This document shows, in pieces, positions 25,901 through 37,900 of a stretch of DNA of 64,000 nt. The first letter of the stretch is position 1. Every line of letters begins with the position of its first letter. Location: NCBI RefSeq assembly GCF_945859705.1, contig NC_079136.1, forward strand, positions 115,503,028 through 115,567,027, in the 5' to 3' direction. Made by a program: the position numbers and the translations under genes. The notes beneath the pieces were generated by a model. It was not told the origin of the DNA. It did no database searches and saw only the letters and a program-made list of their open reading frames with translations. This DNA comes from Episyrphus balteatus (lineage: Eukaryota; Arthropoda; Insecta; Diptera; Syrphidae).

Positions 25901-28900
25901 GTTTATACACCCAAAAACAACGAAGTTATGAAGCTTTCAAAAACATATAAAATTTTGGATTTTGCAATATTTTCAGTTTCTTGTCACTTAACAGTTCTAT
26001 AACTCTTTAACAATTGACTTTTACGCAAAAGTCTCTAAAAGCAATCTTACAGGCAATTTAATTACCTAAAATAAAATGTACACCACTTTGATTTTGTGAA
26101 TCAAATAACCGAGTTAGGGCTAAAATAGTAAAAAAGTATTTTTTATAGTTTTCGACACTTTTTGAATTATTCATTAAATGAAGGATTTGTATCCCACAAA
26201 AGGTCGGGTGGTTCTTATTTTATATTTAATCAGGTTTTGATGGTAGATTTAAAAATAGCCACGCCCCCTCCGCCCCCTTAACCATACTCCAAAAACCAAT
26301 TCTGCATTTTTTCAGTTTTATGTCCATAGTTTCCTTCTGGTCATTTAAATGTGCAAAATTGTAGAACACAAAATTTTCTACAACTTGCACATCCAATATC
26401 CACCAAACTAAGAATTTTTCAAAAAAGTTACAATTTCCGATTTTTTTTATTTTCAGTTTCTTACCTGTTTACAGCGCTATAACTTCCTAATTTTTAATTT
26501 TTAGCCAAAAATCCTTTTGAAGGGAATTCATTTTCATGAATACAACTTTTATCTTTCGATAAGAACCAGGTAATAGTAAGTATTTTTATTTAATAAAAGT
26601 CATATTTCTTAATAACCTAGTTTAATATCTCATGCGCTTATAAAGTGGTGGGATATGAGTGGACGAAGGTAAAAGAATTGGGTTATGAGGGGCAGGGGTA
26701 GCAGGTGGGGAAATATAGGAGTAATAGGTGGAGTTGAAGATGGTGAATTATGAGAAAAGTTGGCTTTGTTGAATTTTTCTTCAAATTGATCGATGATATC
26801 TGATCTTCTTCGTCGTCATCTTCATACAAAATTCATGTGGACGATTTTGACAGGATTGTCCACAGCAAAACTTACAGAATGTGAACATTTAAGTCCCTCT
26901 TTCATGCATCTGCCAGCTCCCATGCATCTAGACACATACATAGGTATTTGCATGACAAAGCTTTCATCAATTTTTGGGGAGCGAATCTTGCACAGTTTTA
27001 ATGGGTTGCAATACGTGGCATCCTCTCGTCCAGCCCCATTCCAGAGGATTTTTCTCAATACCCATCCACGCCATGATCTGGTGATAAGTCCGGAGGAAAT
27101 GAAAGTGTGCCGCATCTGTTGTAGGCGGTAGTTTGCACAAATTAGATTTTTCTTGAACTGCTCATAAATTTGAAATATCGAAGAGAGCTTAGAGATATAC
27201 CACTGTCCTCTCCATATAAAGCCAACAAGATATGTTTTTCCGCCTCCGATATTTTCTGAACTCTGGCATTTAGGTCCTTAACTTCACTGCAGCTTCAAGT
27301 GCAGAGGGGTTTTTGAAACATTTTGCAAAATTTGTTTTTTTCCGAAACCAAAAATGTTTGAGGTGGTGTCACATTCCCTTATGGCATGAATGAGTAATAC
27401 GTTCTCCATAGAATTGAATGTGAAAAATGAGAATTCATCAGATAAATTGATCCCCCCAGGTTTTCGAAGGTACACGTTCTGGGCCTTAGGTATAGAAAGT
27501 CGATGTCTTCCTCAAAAATCTTTGAAGCTCTATGGTACCTCCTTTAGATACTAATTCTGGCGCAACTGGAAGAAAGCATCCGTACGTTTGAGTTGAATCA
27601 GGGGTGGTTGTGGTTGCATGATAGTAGAAACTTCAAGTAGCTGCACCTCGTGGTGACTTGATGAAAAGCCAAGGGATGTAATCATTTCAATGAGAAGCTT
27701 AGGACCTTCCTATACATATACACTTATTCCTGTTAGAAGGGGGGAAAGGAAGGATCGGGGACGAGCAGCAGCTATAACAGTATTACAGTTTAAAAAAATA
27801 GAGGAGGGTACTCATCTGTATTGTAAACTTTAGACCGAATGACTTCCAAAACTGTGCCTGCAGCTGCTTTGACTACTCTCAACCTTTTAACCTTCTCTAT
27901 ACTTCTTAGGCAAACAGGATTTGACTGTTCTATTATCAATTTTATAATCACCCGTATTGTGATTTACAACTGTCAATCGATTGTTGATAAATACTGAAAT
28001 TTGGGATTTTTAAACCAAAATTATAGGAAAACTGGTCAACTGGAATTTTGTAATTAGATTTCTTTATAACGACTAGGACCATTCTCTGCTCTCAAAACTT
28101 TTTTTAATTAAGTAGTAAGATATTAAATTTTAATTTGTATCAACTATCGATTGATAGTTGTATATTAAGGTGGTCCTTATTTTACTCTTTTTCGAAAATT
28201 GAGTGCGACGCCCCCAAGATTGGTTCCAAATCAGGAAAAAAATACACTATTTTTTTCAAATTTTTATCTCTGACCCTTCCGGGGCGATATTCTGTGTCCA
28301 GTGTTGGGTAAATGGCGGATTTTTGATATAAACTTCCTAATGAAATATGGTCAGGAAGTGTTAGGAATAAAAATTTGAAAAAATTAGGGCTTTTTTTTTT
28401 CCTGATTTGGAACCATTCTAGGGGGCGTCCCCAATTTTTTGTTCCTAAGGACCACCTTATTCTATGTAGCAATAAGGCTGAACCTCCTTCAATCGTACTT
28501 GTCAACTCATCAACTCATGTATGAAACTTCATAAAACTGAAAAAATGCAGAATTGGTTTTTGGAGTATGGTTAAGGGGGCGGAGGGGGCGTGTCTATTTT
28601 TCAATCTACCATCAAAACCTGATTAAATATAAAATAAGAACCACCCGACCTTTTGTGGGATACAAATCCTTCATTTAATGAATAATTCAAAAAGTGTCGA
28701 AAACTATCAAAAATACTTTTTTACTATTTTAGCCCTAACTCGGTTATTTGATTCACAAAATCAAAGTGGTGTACATTTTATTTTAGGTAATTAAATTGCC
28801 TGTAAGATTGCTTTTAGAGACTTTTGCGTAAAAGTCAATTGTTAAAGAGTTATAGCACTGTTAAGTGACAAGAAACTGAAAATATTGCAAAATCCAAAAT

Positions 28901-31900
28901 TTTATATGTTTTTGAAAGCTTCATAACTTCGTTGTTTTTGGGTGTATAAACATACTACCAAGGTCATTTTCGTAGGAAATTATGTTTTCTACAAGTCTAC
29001 CAACAACTTTTTTTCAATAAAATGCACCAGAAGAAAGTTATGGGCATAAAAGTGAAAAAAGTGCCAGATTTCTATGGTTTTTCGGTGATGCTGAAGGGGG
29101 CGGAGGGGGCGTGGTTGTGGAAATTTGGTTTTTTTATCTACTAACCATACCTAACAACATATCAAAAAATTAGAACTACCGGACCTTTTGTAGGGTAAAA
29201 CTCCTTTATTTACTGGACTATTAAAGAGGATAGGACTTATATACCTAGTCAATGGAAGGATTTAATGTAAGGGGAAATTTTAGTAGGCACCTTGTGAAGA
29301 TATGTGATTTTTGGGCCACAAGAATTGATTGTGAATTTTTGTGCCACAAATGAGTTATAAAAAAAAAATTTGGCACTTTTATCACAGAAATGAAGTTTCT
29401 TTCTTTTCAATAGGACATAAGTCCCATATTACTTTGAGATGGGGTCATAAGAAAATTGTTAACAAAATTTTATATCCCTTTAAACGAGCACATTTCATAT
29501 TCGGAACACTTTGGCAGACACAATTTAACTCATCACTTTAAGACTTTTAAATTGATAATGTTTTCGGTATGAAATTACATAATCACTTTGGGAGTCCTTA
29601 AATTACACTGGTCAACAACATTTAACTTTTTTTTTGCCACAAGAACCAAAATATACTTTTCTAGTAGTTTTTGGGGTGCTGAATCCGAATCTGAAATCAG
29701 AAAAATTTGATTGGCCTTCGTTTTTGAAATATTACCGTTAGAAAATGTCAAAAAAACGTAATTTTTGCTGTTTTCGAGGTTCTGTTTTTATGTTGGGTAA
29801 TTCATTGTAAACAAATTTGTAACGGTTATTTTAAGAACAAATATTCTTCTTTCAAAAACTTTTTAAATTTTCCCGATATCTCTTTTATTGCTCGAGATAT
29901 CTTAAGTTTCATTTAATAAGTCAAAGAGAAACTAAACTTAATATAAAGTTTAAGTCACTGGTCACAGAATTTTTGCCACAAGAACCAAAATATACTTTTC
30001 TGAAGGTTTTCGAGTTGCTGAACTCAAATCCGCAATCGGAAAAATTCTATTAGCCTCCGGTCTTGAAATATAACCGTTATAAAAAAAAACCCTTTTTTGC
30101 ATTTTATAACGGTAATATTTCAAGAATGAAGGCTAATAGAATTTTTCTGATTGTGGATTCAAGTTCAGCAACCCAAAAACCTTCAGAAAAATATATTTTG
30201 ATTCTTGTGGCAAAAAAAAGTGTAATTTGGTTGGCCAATGTTGTTTCTGATTCAAAGACCGCTGCTTAAATTTTAAATATCTCGGGCAATAAAAGAGATA
30301 TCGGAAAGATTTAAACATTTTTTAAAAGAATAAAACTAGCTCTTATAGGCACCGTTACAAATGTATTCACAATTAATTACTCCACATAACCTCGAAAACA
30401 GCCAAAATTACGTTTTTTGACATTTTCTTACGGTAATATTTCAAAAACGAAGGCCAATCAAATTTTTCTGACTTCAGATTCTGATTCAGCACCTCAAAAA
30501 CTACTAGAAAAGTATATTTTGGTTCTTGTGGCAAAAACCTTGTTGACCAGTGTTACATACTTAAGGGCATAGAACCTTAAGGAGATTTTTATGAGTTTCA
30601 TTTACTTTGGGACTTAAGTCCCACATAACTTTCGAGGTCCAAATCGTTCTTGGAAATGAATTCTAAATTAGTTTGTGACATAATTCCCAAAAAATTTGTA
30701 ATAAAACCAAAAACACTTGGAACTTAAGACCAAAATATCTTTGAATTATAAGTTGCAAATTAAATTGGGTCTTAAGCTCCGCATCATCTGCGAAACCCCA
30801 ATCTATTTAAGTCAAAAGTCCCAGATGATTTGGAATCTTAAATAACTTAAAAGTATATATCCGAAATTAGACATAATTCCCAATAACTTTGGAATACGGG
30901 ACGGGACCTAAGTCCCAAACCACTTTTGAAACTCATATCAGAATATAAGTTCCAAATAAATTCGTGACATAAATCCCTAATTATTTCGGAACATAAGACC
31001 CCCACTTAAGACCACACTAAGACCACTTTTGGGACCTAGAAGTCCCAAATCATTTTGGGACCTAAGCCCAAATAGCTTCTATGCATTAGTTCATCATTTT
31101 GGGATGTAAGCTCTTAATCACTTTGGGACCTTAACTGCAAACCAGTTTTCGGCTTGGACCCCAAACAAGTGATCTGAGTCTCAAAAAACTTTGGGTTTCA
31201 AGTCTATAAACTCTTTTGGACATAAATCCATAAAGTACCAAATCACTTTGGGACTTGCAAATCAAAAATAATTTTGGGACCTAAGCCCGATAATCATTTT
31301 GAGACACAAATCACATTTGGACATAATGGTTATCATTTTTCTACGAAAGCTTTAAATCACTCTTTAGTTAAATAGGTTCCATAGATAAAATTGGAGTACA
31401 ATATAACTTGGGGTCCTTAATCAAAGAAACCCTTTTTGACATAAGATCGTCATTCCGAGGCACAAGTTCCAAACTAATCGAAATAAAAGTCACCAGATCA
31501 CTTCGAAATATTATTGGCAAGGATTTTTGGGACATAAAATCCCAGTGGAGCATAAGTTTCAAAACACTTTGTACATTTGGTAATATTGACCTTATTGTCG
31601 CCGGTGGATTAAAAATCGCGCTTCTCAGAGACATAAGTTCCAAATCGAATTATAGAACTTCTGATGACTTACTTTTTTGTTTGAAGAGCAAGGGCACAAC
31701 TCCATGATTCTTTTACGGGACATAAAACCCAAACACGATTTTTTCGTAATAATCCATCCAAATTTTACTAAAAACCGACACATTTGTTTTCTTTGAATTT
31801 TTTTTGTTTTGTTCCAAGGAAAGTCCTTAATTCAATCGAAGAATCCTGCTAACAAGTCAACATAATATTTTTTCTTTTTAATTTTCTTTAAAACAAAAAA

Positions 31901-34900
31901 AAAATAGAGAATAAAACAAAAATCTCTCTATGTGAAAGTCCATCGTGTGTTGTAAATTAAAAGTTTTCACTCAGGAGAACTCTCACTCTATATACGTGGC
32001 ATGGCATTGCTGGCAGCAAGGATTTATGAACTCAATAGCATCCGCGGTCCTTTTGTTATTCCTTAGAGTGGCAATACGTTTTCTGCATTTTATAAACCAA
32101 AAACCAGTGCTATTGTTCATTTCGCTAAGAAAATAAAAACAACAATCACCAAGAATCCCCCCGCCCGCCACTCTCCACAGTGCTATTCACTTGTTTAGTG
32201 TATTTATCAAGGATAATTGCCAATAAATCAATTGTTCTCCTATAGCAGTAATCGTTGCTTGAAATCGCGTTTCTCCATATAAAGCTTTTTTGCGCTACTA
32301 TACGAGTACTACTACTCGCTCTCTTTGGCTGTCTAGAGACTCGAAATTGGGAAACCCTACAAAAAAGGTGTTGAAATTCTTCTACCCACAATCTAGTCGA
32401 ACTGTCGAAAATATACAAAAACCCACCCGCATCAACCCACTCAAACGACAACCGAGACGTACGAGTAGCTCTAATATCCTAGAGCGGGAGTCCTTATTTG
32501 GCATTGAAATTGAGTTAAGGCAAACAATTTAGAGAAGAAGGAGAATATGTGTGTTCTGAGCTGGTTGTGGGTTGTTCATGATGGAGAAAATGTTTTTTTT
32601 TTGTCCCTTTATAGAAATCCCCTAAAGTATTCAAACGGTTGATTTGCTTTATCGATAAGGACGACGAAATTGTTGTTATCCTTTTTATGGATGGATTTTC
32701 ATTGGACGGGGAATTACATTTTTTGTTTAGTGTGTTTGTGTTGTCACACTTTTTCTTGACGTTAACGCACTTATATTGGTCTACATTAACAGACAACAGC
32801 AGTCAGGAAGCTACACAGGACGAAAAGGAAGAAGAAACTTTTTTATGAGATGTTCATTTAATGGAAAATCCCATCCATTTTATCCTTTTTTTTGCCAGGA
32901 TGCCAACAAAACAAATCGCTAAAATGTAGTCCCAAATCGTTTTATATACACAAACTTTGACTATGCACACACACTCCATCACACACACAGTTTTTGGGGG
33001 GACACTGACGATATTTTAGGGTCGATCTAATCCTTTTTTACAACCCAATCCCCAAAACCAACCCAATTCAACATCTATACAAATCCTTGTAACCAATTTT
33101 GTGCCTGGTGCGTTGTGTCTGAATAATGCTGCTTCTGCTGCGGCAATTATTTTATATGCATTGCACTAATTTTCAATTTAGATTTTGGCAATGCGCATGA
33201 GACATTTAAGCATGAGTTAACATCATTCGAAATAATCATCATCATCATCATCATCCCATCGTCACCAACAGACACAATATGAGTCAAATCCTTCCTTCTT
33301 TTCACTTCCACAACTTCCTATTGCATCAGGGTGGTCCTTTCCAAAAAATATAACACAACAAACAAACAGAGAGAGCCCGCACCCGCATCCGCACACACGA
33401 CCCACCAGCCACCACCTTCCAACAACATCAAGTTCAATTTAATTATTTACGACAACAATTTCGTGAATTTCATTAAAATCACTCACTGAAACAAGCATAA
33501 GATATATTTTCACGAAGCTAGTATAGCAGTGTGGTTGGATCGTGAGGCTTTTGGAGCAAGCAGAAAAAGGATAAAAGGACGAAACAAAAATATAATAGTA
33601 AACTGTGGGAAATTTATACATCTCTTCATAAGGATAATATTTTCATTGCTTATCGTTGGGTGGCGTTGTTGTCGTCGGTCGTAGTTGGCGTTGGAAACCA
33701 GTGTCTGTATAGTTATTTGGTAGTTTGTTTCGGTTTTTGTTTGTTTGTACAACAACATAACACTCATAATGTTATTTGTATCCTTTCGCACATCATCGTA
33801 TGAGGAGGTGGAACGAAAAACGGTATAACGGCATAGTAAAGTGGTTGCTATTAACCCGTTACTATAACATATAACATACACATATTCTATATTTTGATCC
33901 TTTCTACTTTCATTTTAGTTGCAATATATACATAACAACGTAACGTAGCTGCGTGATAAATGAATGAGTTGATTTACACAGTCTGTCTTGGAAGAAAAGT
34001 GTATGCATGTGTTTTTTTCAATATTTGACATTCAGAATTAATTGACGTCAAAGATACCAGTAATAATAACACATAAATGTTCAACCTAATTAATAGAAAA
34101 AAACAAAACTATAATTATTCATACAATTTTGTACTTCGTCTCATATATAGTTCACATCTACTTTTGCAGAAAATATTAAGAAAATTGGCCTTCCCACCCC
34201 CCAAAAGGAGAGCAAGAGAACCCCTCTCCTCAGTCAAATTTTGTTCTTGAACCGATGCCACCTACCTAAATGCTTTGGCATTTTTTTCATATTTCATGTT
34301 GACCAACAAAAGGAACAAATTTTCTAAAAACGGTGGCAACCCGTGGCAACCGTTGCACATAGGAGTATTTGCAGTAAAAACCTGGTCATAAGTCGATTTT
34401 CTGAGAATCAAAATTGACACCAAAAAGTTTGGCAAAGTGGGTGCAAAATAAACATGTGTCAATATGCTGCATTCATTTTTTTGTTTTTCGATCGTGTCTT
34501 GTTAAAAATTGAGTTCAAAGTTAACTATTACATCTATTTCATTTTTATATGAATGCGAACTATTTTGGTAAGTGTTATTCTATATGCGATATCGAAGTGT
34601 TGTGATAGAAATCTAAAAAAATTTAATTGGAGAATTCTTCTTCCAGTGGCGTACGTTGAGTCGCCGGGGCCCCGGGGTAAGACTAAATTTTGGGTCCCCT
34701 TTGATATTTGGGGGCCCCTTAGTTACAAAAAAAATACGTATACTCCATAGGTTTTTTTTTTTTGTATGGCTTATTTATTTTTAGGTTTATTTTAATGTTT
34801 TAATATGTTTGTAATGCACTTTGCTATACTGACTTAAAATGTCTCTCATAAAAGTAGTAAACACTTGTACTAAGGGCCCCCAAAATTAAATATTTAGAGA

Positions 34901-37900
34901 CCCCTAAAATAAAAATTTTCTTGGGGCCGCTGAAAAATTATTTTTAGAGCCTCAAATTTAATTGCTTAGAGGCCCCTAAAATATAATATAATTTTTTTCG
35001 AGCCAAGAATTAATACATAGGTATTGGGGCCTCTGTTCGGAAGTAATATTCGGAATGCCACCAATAACGTAATGTTTTTATTTTGGGCCCTGATGTATTT
35101 ATGTTGGGGCCCCTAAATTTATATTTAATTTTCCATTTGATTGTTTTGAACCACTTTTGAAGATCCTCAAATAATATTTTTTTGCTTTTTTGGGGCCCCT
35201 AATGTATTATTTGTGGTGGCAAAGATTTTTCAAGTAATATTTTTTGGGGCCCTAAGATAAAATTATAATTTTTCTTTTAAAAAAGCAGTTTATTTTTTTT
35301 TTGGGTCTCCTGGGGTAACTTTTTTTAAAATCAATATACATATATTGTGTGGCTACCAATGCATTATACATTACACTGAATGACATAATTTGTCTCCCTG
35401 GTTACTTTGTAACTCAATTTATGCTAACAGTTTCCTTCTCTGCATTGTCTCCAGTGGGGGCCCTGGGGCGGTCGGGGGCCCCGGGGCACCGCCCCGCTTG
35501 CCCCAAGGGAGTGTACGCCCCTGTCTTCTTCAGTTATTTATTAACAATATTAATAAAGTTTTGAAAATGTTAGATGGTGTTTTCTATTTTAATTCGGGCT
35601 TAGAACTAGTATCTAAAAACTTGATATTTTTGGTAAGTTATTATTTGAACTTTAATGATTTTGTTTAAGTATACCCCGTTATTCTGCGATGAATTGAAAC
35701 TTATGAGTTAGTTTATATATTCTTTTACACAATGCAACAAAAATTGGGTGCTCTTACGTGCTCTTTAGAGAATCGAGGGTCAATTAGTTTTTCACTTTCT
35801 GATAGAAAATACTCCTTACTTTATGCAATGTTTTTTACTTTAAAATTAAATTTACTGATGTTATTATTGTATTTTATTTTGGGTGATCTTTATTAAGGTT
35901 GGGGAACAGAGTCATCAACCTTGACTCATTGTAGGCAATAAAGCTAAAATAAAACCTGATGAAGAACTTACCTTAAAATTGGTTAGAATGCATGAATATT
36001 TTTTTTTTTGATTTGATTTATTGAGCAAATAATTATAATAATAATAAAAATAAATGTATATAAAGAATAGATAGCAAAATTAAATTTCTAATTTACAAAA
36101 TGAATGAAAAATCTAATTTTAACCCTCTACTGCATACGAAGCCAAATATGGTTTTGTCTGTTTGTATGCACTTTTCTCTTCTCTGTCACAAAAAAATGGT
36201 AAAGATTAAATACAATCCTCTTCTTTGTGTTTCTGAGAACCCATAGAGATAGTTTTTTCGTGTGTCCGACACAAAATAAAGGTGTATTTTATGATCACAG
36301 GTGAGTCGATCAGTCGTGTGCATTGAAATCGAAAGCGTTAGAATATATTCATACTTTAAGTGTTAATTACGTATGCTATGAACCAATTTTTATTGAAAAA
36401 AAAATATTGGCCTGTTCTTGGGAGGGCAAAAAGTACGGAAGCCATATTTGGCTTCGTATGCATTAAGGGGTTTTAAATCTACACAATTTGTTAAATTTTT
36501 TTGTTGAAAAATGTTGTTCCTTTACATTTTTATTTTGCTTTTAAGCTATGTTTTACTTCAGAAATGGAGCCCCTTCGCTTTTAGAGATATTTTTTTTTGT
36601 TAACCCCATTTCCAGGGGCGTAACCACAAAAAATTAAGGGGGAGGGAGGCTCACCTATAATATTTTTCAATCATTTTATTACTTTTAAGTTTTTTTAAGA
36701 TCTGGGAGTGGGTGAAAATGTTGGACCAAGACTTACTTTGACAATGGAAAGAAAGTGAACCAGAAAAAATATATACAACGGAAAAAACAAATTGCTTTTC
36801 TCGGTTCCATGGCTTAAAATGAGCCAAATTTGAATTAATTCTTAACCTTTTGTAATGCAATGTATTTATTTTACTTTATTTTGTTTTTAAATGATAAATA
36901 TTTATCTCTTGATATTTTTAATTTTATTCTTTACATAATCTGAATAAATAGAATTAGTAAAATTTCTTACCCCTTAATGCATACGAAGCCAAATTTGGCT
37001 TATAAACAAATTTTTTTAAACAAATTAATTTAAACAAATTTTTTTAATGAAAACCGTTTTGAAACAACCAAGAGAATTCATGTAAAGCATTTTTTAATTT
37101 TTTCGTCCGCTAATATTAATTCATGCAGTAGAGGGTTAAACTGTTTTGTTTATTTATTGAAAATATTAATCCTATAATTCCTTCTGCTAAAACTGTGTAT
37201 TATTGGCAATCTAGTTCTTAACCCGACACGGGCCACTTTAGAGTTCAAACGACCCAAAACTGAGAAGGAGGAAATAGAACCATTCATTAATCCAACGATG
37301 AAGCAAAGCTGTAAAAACTCTCTATGAGTAGAAAATATTAATTTTCTTAATAATAATAATTATTTTGTTAAGATTAGAAGATGAAAATAACTCTCTTAAA
37401 AGCTTTTATTATTATAATGAAAAAAAAAAAACTCCCATATTACAAATATATGGTTGCCAAAAATCACTAAATTTTAAATTTTTTTAAATGTAAAAAAAAA
37501 ATAAACCCGTTAAGAAAATAGGTATAAAATTTTTCCTCTTATCGACTTTATAAACTTTTTAGAAGAAAATAAACCGGCGGAAGCAGAGATGGTGATGCCA
37601 TAGGGATACCAAAGTTTATTATATTATTTTTTTTTTTTTAATATGGCATACAAAGGACTCGGAGGTAAATTGTAGGTCCCCTCCATTCTAGCAAATGAAA
37701 TAAATTTCGATCGAAATCGAAGAAATAGTGGAGTAACTAAAGCTCAAAAAATGGCAATATGTATTAGGGAACCCGGCCGTGCAGCTCTGATTTTGATGAT
37801 CTTTTTTTCAAAAATTAAAAATACTTTAAGGTTCATAGATTAAAAATTGCCGCTGTTGCCGTTTTGATTTTTTATATTTAGGTAATTGAAGATTTTTGTA

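Larger units (their letters stand above)
25622..29220. mobile_element. 3.6-kb element with about 0.7-kb inverted terminal arms and TTA duplication
   Basis: The left arm (25622-26322) and right arm (28530-29220) are near-identical inverted copies starting TAGTCCARTAAA. TTA lies on both sides (25619-25621, 29221-29223). A 3-bp TTA duplication fits PIF/Harbinger; a TA-based reading (Tc1/mariner) is possible. Each arm holds two diverged units, each with CCACGCCCCCTCCGCCCCCT, about 540 bp apart. The central part carries a decayed gene on the minus strand and a nested MITE. Confidence 0.88.

Noticed and set aside
26793..27131. Plus-strand ORF of 112 codons over the decayed gene
   Set aside because: It is the antisense shadow of the minus-strand pseudogene, whose blocks match a known pattern while this frame does not.
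25622..29220. Maverick/Polinton identity for the long-arm element
   Set aside because: Mavericks have a 6-bp target duplication and are usually much larger; here the flanks share only TTA and no polymerase, integrase or capsid blocks are seen.
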